From positions 177,274,247-177,338,246 of the forward strand of contig CP136064.1 in NCBI GenBank assembly GCA_032622095.1: a DNA stretch of 64,000 nt, read 5' to 3'. The notes under the pieces are model-generated. The model was not told where the DNA came from and ran no database searches. It saw only the letters and a program-made list of their open reading frames with translations. This document shows positions 48,701 to 59,989 of this stretch, one piece after another. Position 1 is the first letter of the stretch, and every line of letters starts with the position of its first letter. Origin of the DNA: Siphonodentalium dalli. Taxonomy: Eukaryota; Mollusca; Scaphopoda; Gadilida; Siphonodentaliidae. The translations under genes and the position numbers were made by a program.

Positions 48701-49157
48701 TATCTACTGGCATAGCTAGACTGGATATTCGTAATATGATCTATGCATGGGGACACCCGTTCTGGCTCAGAATGCTCAAATTTATTATCATGATAATTAT
48801 AAAACCTTTAGCGGAGGAGAAATTAAGATATCTACGAAGTACAGTCCATCCTACAAGGAAAACACAGCAAGAGCATTTATTTGCTCATGCAATTCAGAAG
48901 ATTTATTTGCTCATGCAATTCAGAAGACAGGTGTAATATTGCACCCATAATATAATTGTAATTTGGGTTTTTCTCAAACAAAATGTCATTGTGAGTAGAC
49001 TTATGTCACAGTTACACTTTCATATGCCCAGGGAAAGGATCTAAATAAACCTCAAATTAGTTCAATGCTGATCAGTGATTACAGTCACCAATTTTTTCAA
49101 GAGGGACGAGTGCGAATTTTAACACTTGTTAATTGAAAATTACGAGTGTGTATGGTG

Positions 49158-49936
49158 CAGGCTTGTCAACCGGTACCAGTACCGGTACCGGCGGTACTTG
49201 GCCGTTTCAACGGTACCGGTTCTGATACTCAGTACCGAAGGTTCTCGGTACTCGCCAAAAACAGTAAATAGATCAGTATAGATCGATTAAAATTGAAGGA
49301 ACTTTGCTCTTTTAAGTGTGTCGCAACCGCCGCTTGCATTATGGTATGCTACTATGTGTCAACGGATCAAGCACGCGGCAGCGGATGCCGAGTCTTGAAG
49401 CTGTTATCATTTTATTCAACAATGTATATATGTGTCATTGACACAATGTGTGTTACATTGTTCTTACATCTGAGGATTGCAGCCTTGCAGGTACATAAAA
49501 TTTATTTCAGTTTAAATTGTCATTCACCATATATATATACCCATCTTTCCGATTTATGTATTTGAGCGCCTGAAGCCCTAAACATAAATGTTCTAACACC
49601 TATCAGGCTGCCTAAATTATGGCACATTTTAGTTGATTGTTGATAAATCCAACTATTGCAGACTATACTAATGCATGTATGTCACACATTTATGTGTGGC
49701 TGCTGAGGCATACGTGCATTATGATAGTCTGACATGGTTGTATTTGTCATCCACAACAATCACCAAAATCTGGCACAAAGTGCCATACATTACCAGTAAT
49801 TACCACATTAGAATATACTCTTTTAAATGTGTGATATGTAGTGGAATAAACAATACAACACCAGTACCGGTACCCGCGGTACCAACGCGGTACCGGTACC
49901 GACTACCTTGGTACCGGCGGTACTTTGACAAGCCTG
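49158..49936. mobile_element. Non-autonomous hAT element with GGTACC subterminal arrays
   Basis: Inverted ends CAGGCTTGTCAA, with an exact 8-bp target duplication gtatggtg at 49150-49157 and 49937-49944. Both subterminal regions are packed with ggtaccggtaccg-like words (49171-49250 and 49862-49925). The 90-codon frame inside (49293-49565) has no recognised domain. Confidence 0.92.
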
Positions 49937-49944
49937 GTATGGTG

Positions 49945-51378
49945 AAGGAATAATCAGTCCCGTCTCCTGTGAAGGACTGAAAGTAGACTTGAAAACAGCA
50001 GTATCACATATTGGAAAAGAATAGAAAGATGTCACACAGTTCATATCAATATGTAAATAGAGTTATTCACCATGGCATGCACATATAGTCAAAATGTCAA
50101 TTACAGTAAGCCAGTCCTTTGATGGGAAACGTTATTACACCATTGTATAGACAATTGCATGTGCAATTACATCAAAATGTAGGCCAGAGTAATTTTCAGT
50201 ATAGAGCTAATAAATAATGAAAGGCATAGATATTGTTTAGGTACATATAAATTATATGGCTGCACACAATAACACCACAGTCCTCAAAGTAGGTCAACCG
50301 TGCCACAGTGTGTAGGGAAATATACACATTTCACCTGGCCTTACCTAGCAGTAATTAGCTGAAGGGTTTTGATGACCTCCAAGTTGGCAGGAATTTAGGC
50401 ATGTGCATGTGAAACAAATATGTATCTATTTTCATAGGAGGTATGTAAACATTTAGTTGTATGGAGAGAGTGTGCTTGCACTCGGTTGCCTAAACTGAGT
50501 ATTTTAATGATTTTTGCCATATTTGTTTATCGATAGACCACATATTTGAAAGCTCTTTGATTTTAAGATCATTTTATTGATTACTATAATGTTATTTGTT
50601 ATGAATTTTGATTGTTGAATTCTCTTGCCTTCTATCATCAATACATGCTGTTTCAATGCATGGTATATTAAAAGTTTCAGGATATATAGGCTGGTTTGTT
50701 ATTGTATGCTGTAAAGGTACTACCCAGTAGCAGAAATCTTTTCTATGGTGAATAGAAACATTTAATATGACAAATTATGTCTCCGATCATAGAGAGCTAT
50801 AGTATACATTGTACCATGTCAAATCAGACACAGCTTTTGTGTTTATGTCCATTAGCTGAGAATATCCGGGTATGTACATGTATGCATACACATGTGACAG
50901 ATTGACTACTTGTACATGTAAATGTTTTGAATATACCAGTACATTGTTTATGTAACTGTACGAGTAATTGATTGACTGAGTTGCAAGGTATTCTGTATGG
51001 AAACTGTGTGTAAGGACTCCATATTCACGATTATTTATATCAGTTTTGAGCAATACTAGTAATAAGGAAACTGGATGACCGACCTGCCCCAGCGACAACC
51101 CACCCCAGTGATTGTATAGCCAACAGAAATGAGTTTTCTTTCTGTATTTCATTTGTATCGCAGGGATAAAAAATTTATTATTGGATAAATTATGTTATGT
51201 ACAATTCATAGATAGTAGAAATATATTGTTAAATCAAGGGATAATTAAAATATTTTTAAGTTACTTTTGATACCACCGCGCCTTACAAACTCGATCATGT
51301 CCATGAAAATTCACATTTAGTCTGATCTAGTTTGAAATAAAAAAAGGTTCTATTCTATCTGATATGGAATTTTAATTA
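49945..51378. other. Intron sequence, nothing recognised
   Basis: No supported exon or repeat was found. Confidence 0.4.
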
Positions 51379-51612
51379 TTAATCCTTCCTGAATTTTCCA
51401 AAAAACGTGTGTCAATGCATATTCTTATATATGCGATTCTCCCAGGGAGTCTAGCATATATAAGAGAATACACATTGACCTAACATTATTTACCTTGACT
51501 GACCTTGTAAGCCAGTAGATTCTCTTATAGGGAGCCTCGCATATATAAGAGAATGCACTGGCACAGGATCTTTAATACTGCACCAGTTCAGCTCCCATCA
51601 TGAAAGGGTTAG
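51379..51612. mobile_element. Family C MITE, copy 4
   Basis: attaatccttcctgaatt at left, tcatgaaagggttag at right, internal ctcttatatatgcga hairpins. Confidence 0.75.
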
Positions 51613-51970
51613 TAATGAAACCTCAGGTGGTTGTTGCTTGGGCGGGTCATCTCGGAGCCACTGCTGTGTACCATATGTGAGACTATTCAAGTAAAAAAAC
51701 AATCTGTACATATTAAACCATTGCTGATTTAAGTAAAAAATTGTGTTATTTTTTTCACAATGTATTGATGATCAAGTGAGTGAGGCCATCAGAATCGGCC
51801 CATGAAACAATATATATATATATTTTTTTTTATATATATATTTTTTGTATTAGATTGCATAACATATCATTATTTCAGATTAAACACATGCATCTATTAG
51901 CTAGTGTACTATATCATTGTCTAATATGTCCAAAACTGACAAAGATAAAACAAATTATTTTTGTTATCAG

Positions 51971-51997
51971 GTCTTTCAATAAGAAATTACGAGGATC
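51971..51997 (+). other. Candidate 27-nt cassette micro-exon of the FYB-like gene
   Basis: tttttgttatcag precedes it and a consensus donor GTAAGT follows. Its length is a multiple of three and, inserted between exons 2 and 3 in their phase, it adds a stop-free basic peptide (SFNKKLRGS). All three properties could arise by chance. Confidence 0.3.
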
Positions 51998-52103
51998 GTA
52001 AGTAGCTTGTGCACATTAGAAAATGTTTGGTTGCTTTTCTCTTTATTGTTTCTCTACCATTATGAATGACTGAAACACTGTGCATGAGGTTTCTGATGAA
52101 GTG

Positions 52104-52197
52104 CAGTAATGCCCTAAATAATCGACTCCTTAACCACAGCAGAATTACCCATAATTCTACTGTGGTTAAGGAGTCGATTATATTTAGGGAATTACTG
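52104..52197. mobile_element. Family A MITE, minimal copy (copy 7, 94 bp)
   Basis: CAGTAATGCCCTAAATAATC joined almost directly to its inverse; the loop and inner arms are lost. The left flank is tg instead of TA. Confidence 0.85.
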
Positions 52198-52293
52198 TAG
52201 ATACTGCTTCCAGTTCGATTACTGTTCGTTTATAATAGCCAGGTTTAGATCATGCAACATCACACATTGAACTTCAAGCATCAAATGGCTATA

Positions 52294-52396
52294 CAGTAAT
52301 GCCCTAATTAATCGACTCCTTAACCACCGACTAAATCCTGAAAAGTTACCCATAATTCTGCTGTGGTTAAGGAGTCGATTATTTAGGGCATTACTG
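52294..52396. mobile_element. Family A MITE, minimal copy (copy 8, 103 bp)
   Basis: TA-flanked; left arm short, right arm retains ctaaatcctgaaaagttac, so the deletion is asymmetric. Confidence 0.85.
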
Positions 52397-52769
52397 TAAT
52401 TAATATTCTATACAAGCAGAGGTAAAAAATTACCCAATGGGTGCTGAACTACATGTATAATCTGTTGATGATACCTATGCAGCATTAAAAAATGAGTTGT
52501 TTTTTTATGGATATCATATACACATGTATACTATAGTATGGTGTGTTCAGATTTTAGAAACTTGTTTACAGAATTAGAATACAGCCATGTTTCTACTGGG
52601 TATTTTCTGCACCATGCTTGAAATATTATATAGTATGTTGATGCATGAACTATAAAGTGTGATATACAGGTAGTATGATCTGAACATGGCTATAATACTG
52701 CATGTTGTACAGCATGGTTTTCAGTGATTATGATGGATGTGTTATAGATCAAGGTCGCATCTTATTTTT

Positions 52770-53105
52770 ACCCAACTGACAGACATCAGTAATTATCCCC
52801 CGTCCGTCTGTCTGTCCGTCCCGAATTTTAACGGACTTATTGGACTTTGTTTATTTTTTTGTGTGCAAATGGACGACGTCACAGAGCTCATTTCCACAAA
52901 TGTCAACGGATTTAAAAGATTTTTGGTATGTGAGATCACATGACCAGTATCTAGAACGAGTTCGCAAACCAGGTCCGGCCAGATATTTTCAGCAGTGTTA
53001 TTGGACTTTGTTTATTATTTTTGGTGCAAATGGACGATGTCACATGGCTAATTTCCACAAATGTCATACCTAAAATGAGTTCGCAAGCCAGGCTTTTTGA
53101 CAAAA
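52770..53105. repeat. Two diverged tandem units of about 160 bp
   Basis: ttattggactttgtttatt, aaatggacgacgtcaca, atttccacaaatgtca and gagttcgcaanccagg all occur twice (first near 52838, second near 53000), preceded by a ccgtccgtctgtctgtccg tract. Confidence 0.7.
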
Positions 53106-53360
53106 TCCCACCTCTTGTTTAGCACATACTGAGAACGCAAACATTATTGAGAATGCACTTCCCTAACTGCACAATTCGGCAGGGGAGACCGTCGTCTGCG
53201 ACTGCTTGTTAGTGTATCTGAGACAGGGTTCCAAAAGCCTCTAAATAAACACCTAAAAATAGTAAGTTCCCCCCTCATATTTTTGAGGATATTTTCAGAT
53301 GTGTAATCAGAATACAATGAAACTTTGGGAAGATAATCTCATTTATGTGACCAACCCATA

Positions 53361-53541
53361 CAGTAATTCCCTAAATAATCGACTCCTTAACCACAGCAGA
53401 ATTATGGGTAACTTTTCAGGATTTAGTCGGAAATATGGCTTGTTGCCATTCATCAGAAAGCTCTCACTGAGAGCTTTCCAATGAATGACAACAAGCCATA
53501 TTTCTGCTGTGGTTAAGGAGTCGATTATTTAGGGCCTTACA
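53361..53541. mobile_element. Family A MITE, copy 9
   Basis: TA then CAGTAATTCCCTAAATAATC; the right end has decayed to agggccttacatgta. Confidence 0.8.
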
Positions 53542-53544
53542 TGT

Positions 53545-54096
53545 ATCTTACAACTAATGATATGGTAAGTGGCTATGACACCCTTTACACACAATAGGCT
53601 ACATGTATGCTCCGGCTAGCGACCATATTTTAGTCATATCGGCATTTTGTTTTGATTGTCACACAACAAGCGAGACGATTCACTCCCACCATTGGTCTTA
53701 ATACTGTAGTTTAAAATATAATTTTCGAGTGTAGCTCAGCTCAATTGTGAACTGGTGTGAAAGCCTGTGTTAAACCTATAGGATTAGGACAAATCTTGGG
53801 CGAAAATTGCCCCGTTCGCTGTATGACAATAAAACCAATCACGACCCTAATACGGTCGCTAGCATCAGAATTCTTGGGTTATGACAGGTGGACCTTTCCT
53901 TGGTGACATTGAATTATAGCACCAAAGGGTTAGAGCAGCCTACAAAAGAGCGGATATATAGTGATTCCTCACCAACTGCAAGAGGAATTGGCAGCCTCTT
54001 GGCTGTCTTGAATCCATTAAAATGAGGGCGTGGTGTCACCAAATTGTGTGGTGATACATGCAGAACTCAATTGTTCTTCACATCAGTATTTAAATT
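53545..54096. other. Intron sequence, nothing recognised
   Basis: No supported feature. Confidence 0.4.
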
Positions 54097-54465
54097 TATG
54101 TGAAACACTCCGGTAGGGTGATGAAATAGAGATGGAGAATAATCCTGCTCAAAGTAGTTATTTTTACGAATATATTAATCCAAATTTACAAAACACACCA
54201 TCATTCTTATATATTGATTAAATGCGATGACTTTCGATGGTGAAATCATTTGCGTTGGTTTATCGCCGATAGTTGCATACCGAATCGAGATGTAAATATT
54301 TACAATTGCACATAGTTCAGATGATGTTTTCTTTGGAGTGGTATGGTCGATTTCTTTGAGACTTTCGAAGATGTCAGTAGAATGCTGCATCCCTCCAGTT
54401 GGCATAGCACCTGAATACTAACTTGTCGGTTTCACACACCAAAACAAGTCCATAATATGTCTTTA
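54097..54465 (+). repeat. Dispersed repeat I, copy 2
   Basis: gtgaaacactccggtagggtg...ccataatatgtc matches 58466-58830 in the same orientation, with moderate divergence. Unknown family. Confidence 0.7.
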
Positions 54466-54635
54466 AATGGGTAATTTTTTTACCCTCATAACTGTGTTCT
54501 GACTTTTATATTGAGCTTTACCTCGTTGCTCACTCAGTCATGCAAGCTCTGTGCCCGTCGACATTAGGTCACTTCTTTATCAGTCCTCATATTCTGTATT
54601 ATGTCAGGGTGGAACTTACATTTGAGGTGCTTATT

Positions 54636-54730
54636 ATTATACCCCTCCCCCGCAATGGGGTATACTGGAATCAGCTCGTCCATCTCTGACTGCTGTCCAT
54701 CCATCCGTGGACACAATTTTGTCAAAGTGC
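54636..54730. repeat. Repeat E, 5' fragment
   Basis: tattatacccctcccccgca and ggggtatactggaatcagct with ccatccgtggacacaa. Confidence 0.65.
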
Positions 54731-55380
54731 CTCTACCTACATTTGAGACATAAGTGGTATTTTTTCTTGAGTGGTTAGGATTAACCTATTCACTTCTTCT
54801 AATGACATTATGACGTCGAGTGGTGGGCCAATGAAGTTATGGCCAATTTCCAGTGGAAAAATATACACAAACTGCCAACTGCTAGTGTGCTGAAGTAGGT
54901 TCGTACTCAGTATGGACGTATAGCACACAGCGTGACATTTTACGTCCATACTCAGTACTGAGTAGCAGCCAAGAGGTTAATTGGTTGCTTATGTGGTTAA
55001 ATCTTAAGAAAGCCAAAGTACTCCAATATAACTTTTTTTGTTGTGTGTAAATGTCATTGAGTCGAATGTCACTGTATTTGTCCAAGTATTGAGTGGTTTA
55101 CATGTAAAACAAATGAATCGGAGATAAGCAGTTGGTTATTTAGCTGGTGTTTTATGTCATGTTTCTGATTAGCGTCCTTGTGGTTATTTTGAATAATGAA
55201 TCTTGTACACAATCTTGATTCAACTCTTCATTTCACTCTGGAAGGAAGCGGATGGAAGCACTGGCAAAAAAAATGACATTTCATGTTGCCTAATTTAATA
55301 GAAAGTGATGCTAAGAAAATTCACACAAAAAAGTTTAAATATAAAAAATGTATTAAGTACTAGATGGTTTTAAACACAGG

Positions 55381-55472
55381 CCCCTGGGGAAAATTACTAA
55401 AATACCAATATAGACTATACCAGTGTACACTGGTATAGTCTATATTTGTATTTTAGTAATTTTCCCCAGGGG
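55381..55472. repeat. 92-bp near-perfect palindrome
   Basis: cccctggggaaaattactaa through the centre cagtgtacactg and back to ttagtaattttccccagggg, with about one unpaired position. Flanking tggttttaaa words on both sides, near 55364 and 55477, may be a target duplication. Confidence 0.9.
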
Positions 55473-55499
55473 CTTTTGGTTTTAAATTACACTTAATAT

Positions 55500-55690
55500 A
55501 TTTCTGAACACACAGTGTGTTCAAATTAAATGTGCATCTGCGATTTTGAGATCCGTCAGACCTTTTTTGTGGAGTTATCCCACTTTTTCGACTTAGAATT
55601 TTTTTTTGTAAAATGCAGAAATTTGTCTGAGCTTGTATTCCTACATTTTCCAGTAAATTTTTTAAAACATAACACAGAGGCTGATTGGGC
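55500..55690. repeat. Repeat E, internal fragment
   Basis: gtgcatctgcgattttgag, ttttcgacttagaa, gtctgagcttgtattcctac. Confidence 0.65.
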
Positions 55691-55694
55691 AATT

Positions 55695-57390
55695 TTGTTT
55701 GTAGTTTTTCTCGACTGCCATGGGGAGCATCCTTTGTATCATTGGGACAGCCAAGTTTCAGGAATGCATTGCTTGCTTCAACAATTTTATTTCTTCATTA
55801 TGTGGAAGGATATATTGGTGTTTGACTGGTGTATACTTCTATATACTGTATTTGTTTGTGTGGTAAATTGATATTTCAGTATTTGAAACTTCTGTTTGAG
55901 AGTTAATTTTGTGCTCTTTAAATTAACTTAAACTATAATGTTTGCACAGACAATTTTTAAGCTCTTAATGTTGTTGTTACTATTTTTTTTTTTTGAGTTT
56001 GTTTGTGTTTATTTACTTGTTACGATTCAAAACTTTGTTCAAAACCATGCATGTGATGAAAGTAATGATATGGTTTACATAAAAAGTGAGTGAGTTGCTG
56101 TAAATTTTGTCATTATTTGTTTTAAAAAATACACATACATGTATGGTACCTATTGCGCTTGAAACATACAGTATTATGACTGGTATCTTTAACATGAGGG
56201 GTGAGTGTATTGGTTAAAAGTTATCAGTTATCAGCTTTCTATACTTGTGACTATATAGATTGATGTATGGATATGTTTCGACTGATTTTGATAAGAATTT
56301 CCATCAAATGTGATTAATATTCAATGCTTTTCTTTAAATTTAACGATTTGTTTTGAAGTTCAAATTTGTGCTTGATAGCTAATTCAGAGCATTTTGTATC
56401 AATGGAAAGAGCTTGTTGAAGGGATCATGTACAATATTTTTCAGTATTGTGACAACGTATTTAAAATATAAATACAGTGCCATTTGAATATATTTGAAAC
56501 CTGTCCTGTTTGATTACACTGCCCATGCCTTCACAAAGCAACATTTACTCCCATGTGGAAATAAGTACTTGTCATAAACAAAACACCATATAATTATTTT
56601 CTACATTTCCTGTGAACTTCACTTGTCAGTTACTGCACATAGTTATATCTGCACTCTAGTTTTCACAATATCCAATTGGATTTTTTTTTACAATTTATAT
56701 AAACAAAATCCAAGAGATCTTGATGAAATTTTACATTTCATCATCAACAAAGTCTGTTTTAATGGAAATTAACTAATCATGCTGTTCTGGGATTGGGAGG
56801 AAATTGCATTGCAGCGAATGTGGAACATTTATATGATTATGCAAGTATTAAATTTAACTATTCTCTGCCTTGCTGAATATTACATGTTTTAACTGATAAA
56901 CTACATACAATAATATGACATGCCCATTTGTTTCTGTTCTATATTGATCTAATAACTTCTATGGGAGGTTCTTATGGCCATGTAATTAAATGCTTTATCT
57001 TGCCAGTTTATCCAGGAGAAGTGGGACACAGAGGGGCATGAATTACCCTTCATAAAATGGAGCAAGAAGTACATGTACCTTTAAATAGAACAACATTATT
57101 ATAATGTCTTAAAATAATAGTATATATCCATTCTGAGTAGCTTAATATGGCAGGTGCTCTATAATGCTTACCAAAAAATTCACCTTTTCAGAATTTATAA
57201 ATTCAATTTATGTATATGACTTTAAAAAGTGCCCTTTTCTGAAGTTGTGTCCCTCTTGCCCTCATTTGCTTCCAGTGCCCCTGATTTTATCACTCATAAA
57301 ACTTGACATCTCCCTTCAATATGTATATATTGGGACACCTTTATTCTACATGTATGTTTTATTCGAAAAATGTTCCACTTTATTTTTTAG
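55695..57390. other. Intron sequence before exon 3
   Basis: AT-rich, no repeats recognised; ends in the acceptor tttattttttag. Confidence 0.45.
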
Positions 57391-57445
57391 AAGGAAAGAA
57401 AAAGAAGATGAACAGAAAGCCAAGAAGTCAAAGAATACTGAAAAG
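57391..57445 (+). CDS. FYB-like gene, exon 3 (55 nt)
   Basis: Acceptor tttattttttag ends at 57390. In the phase left by exon 2 it continues with no stop as RKEKEDEQKAKKSKNTEK, a Lys/Glu-rich helix-like peptide, bringing the total to 563 codons. Vertebrate FYB1 has a comparable Lys/Glu-rich run between its YEDI motif and the helically extended SH3 domain. The proposed donor GAAAAG|GTTTGG is weak, so the 3' boundary is the least certain part. The expected SH3-coding exons were not found in the remaining 6.5 kb and presumably lie beyond the window. Confidence 0.62.
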
Positions 57446-57584
57446 GTTTGGGTCGATCTTTGGTATTATTCATCATATTGCATTTTAGTTTTTCAGTGTC
57501 TTTTACCAGTAAAATAAATACAATAATGCATAGTATCATGCTGCAACTACTCCTCTGGTTCCTCCATACACTCCTGATATAATA

Positions 57585-57945
57585 TTATTTTACCCAAAAT
57601 ATGTATCTCCTAATAAGTATCTTGGACACTGAATGAACTAATGGTTATATATTTCTTGCTTGCAAGATTCTAGAAGAAGTTTTAAAAAAAAATTGGTACA
57701 AAGTACCTACAGTATGCACACAGTCAAACCCGATTAGGTTTTATACTTTCGACCAATCATGTGAGTTCTTTCGCTATAAACGAGATGACAAGTAAGTTTA
57801 TGGTCTTTTTAATTTCTCTCTTCTGTGTATTTGATGCGTTTGACCGAGTGCACAGGGCGGGAATGTTGATTCCAACTGGGAGGCCCCTATGTGTTCAGTG
57901 TCCACGATACTTATTAGGAGATACATATTTTGGGTAAAAAAATAT
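57585..57945. mobile_element. Small TIR element next to the large inverted structure
   Basis: About 52-bp inverted ends (acccaaaatatgtatctcc, taataagtatcttggacact and their inverse). Its left interior matches the right arm of the larger structure. Confidence 0.75.
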
Positions 57946-58320
57946 TATATCTCTGTCAAAGATATCTTGGACACTGAATGAACTAATGGTTATAATTAGA
58001 ATTCTTGAATAGGAGGAGGCCACGAGGCACATAATCAGACTATGCCCATGAAACCCACCTGCTGAAGCAGAAAAGATTTGCATCCTGTACCAAAAAGAGT
58101 TCTTTGTAGACGAGTGTTAATAAGAGACCATTGTGTCCCATATGCAGTAGCTCAGATAAACCCAAAAGCGATTGAGCCTCCTAAAAGGAAACAATAACAC
58201 ATACTTCATGTGCCCTAATGATCAGAGAGTGAAGGTGTCCAGGATAAACATTGGTCATAGGCAAGGGAGATAACTCATTCATTCATTCATGTTCCCAATA
58301 GGATAAAGAGACCTACTAAC

Positions 58321-58341
58321 CCCCCCCCCCCCCCCCCCCCC
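58321..58341. repeat. Poly-C run, about 21 bp
   Basis: Uninterrupted C run followed by gcccttcag; exact length uncertain. Confidence 0.9.
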
Positions 58342-58465
58342 GCCCTTCAGAGGATGAAGCAGCACTAGAACAACATCCAGAAGATGTTGACAGGCCCACA
58401 AGACACGGAAGAGGGGACCATAGCAGCAAACCGATGAGAAAACACGGTTATGACTCGACTTGAAA

Positions 58466-58830
58466 GTGATGTGAAACACTCTGGCAGGGTGATCAAATAG
58501 AATTGGAGAATAATCTTGTTCAAAGTAGGTATTGTGACAAATACTATATCCAAATTGACTACACCCAAGCACGCGGATACACCAACTAAATGCAGAGACT
58601 CTCAATGAAATCCTATTTTGTTAGTCTGTCGCTGCTAGATGCGTCCCGAATCGAGAAGTAAAATTGGAAATGAGCGTGGTTCAGACGATATTGTCTACGG
58701 TCGATATGCGTGATATTTTCGGCCATGTGAGTAGAATACTAAAGTCCTCTGTGAGGCATAGCACCCGCATACTAACTGATCAGTTCCACGCAAACTATCA
58801 AGTCCATAATATGTCGAGGTTACTCTCATA
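58466..58830 (+). repeat. Dispersed repeat I, copy 3
   Basis: gtgaaacactctggcagggt...gtccataatatgtcg; aligns with 54097-54465. Confidence 0.7.
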
Positions 58831-59123
58831 AAAGCGGCCTAATCGCTGAGTAAGCGCACCATGGCGATCACCACAAAATCGAACAGATTTGAAGGCCCGA
58901 CATTCTAAAGACTGGTCTCAACAACACCTTGAATACCCGGGCGGGATATGAAGGGAGGTGAGAATGGAGGCGAAGTAAATATTAGTCATGTGCAGTTCCT
59001 GATTGTGGCACATGGCCAGAGCAATAGGATATGGCGGACAATCAGACTGACAGAGGAAACCTCAAAGTCGGAGAAAAGGCCGGTGGACAAAGCAGGTCCC
59101 AATACCCGAGAGGGATATGATAG

Positions 59124-59975
59124 CAGTGTTCGCGCTGGACCGAAAAAAACTTTAGCCAAAAGTTTAGCCAAATGATAATTTTTATTAGCCAAATGAAATT
59201 TTTTTTAGCCAAATGTTTTTTTACCAAATTAAAACAACACAAAAAAACACTTTAAAAACAGTATTATACGAACATATCATCACATATCACACAGGTATTC
59301 GCAATCATGAAACTAACATTCTATATAATTATAATCCGCTAAACTATAATTGTAATAACTCTATACCGTTGACACTATTGATACCACGGCATGACGGCTG
59401 CTAACTATGGCTTCTTATACTGTAGTAAGGTGTTAACTGATGAATAGCTATTGTATTCAAATCGTTTATGGTGTGAAGCCCGGTCAAAGCATTTAGCTAT
59501 TTTATCTTCCAGACGGCTTAACCAATTACATAACCAGTATACAGCTTATATACGTTTTGACGATTAGGCTGCATGGTTATATAGACTCTCAACGAAGAGC
59601 CCAATGTCTGAACATCAGAAGTCTTTTTAGGCGTCAGTAAACTAATGTCATTCGGTCTCATCGTATTCAGTAGTGCTTCGTCAGGTTCGCTCGCCTGTTC
59701 ACTAACTTCCTAAGTTCCTCACATCTACTATCGCCACCATTACGGAACGATATTTCACAAGTACGAAAATAACGAAATACTTTCGTCACCTAACTTCGTC
59801 TTGAATGTCGATCTATTGAACGCTTTTATTAATTAGCTTTCTGACTCCATGCTTTCCGTCTCCATGTGTTTGGCCAAAAAGTTTAGCCAAAAGTTTAGCC
59901 AAATGAAATTTTTATTAGCCAAATTCTAAAAAAATAAGCCATTGGCTAATTTGGCTACCGACAGCGCGAACACTG
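59124..59975. mobile_element. Non-autonomous hAT element with TTTAGCCAAA subterminal repeats
   Basis: Inverted ends CAGTGTTCGCGCTG and an exact 8-bp target duplication tatgatag (59116-59123 and 59976-59983). Next to each end are repeated (t)tagccaaa words (59151-59215 and 59870-59958). No transposase. Inserted in the larger inverted structure, so younger than it. Confidence 0.93.
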
Positions 59976-59989
59976 TATGATAGGTAGGC

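Noticed and set aside
49293-49565. 90-codon frame inside the hAT element as a transposase fragment
   Set aside because: No BED finger or hAT dimerisation signature visible.
51806-51850. (TA)n and T-rich run as a functional site
   Set aside because: Simple sequence only; it may partly serve as the branch or pyrimidine context of the candidate micro-exon, but nothing shows that.
57446-57517. Extension of exon 3 to the stop at 57517, giving a truncated protein end
   Set aside because: The extra residues are hydrophobic and unlike the charged preceding segment; splicing is more likely, though the donor is weak, so a read-through isoform is not excluded.
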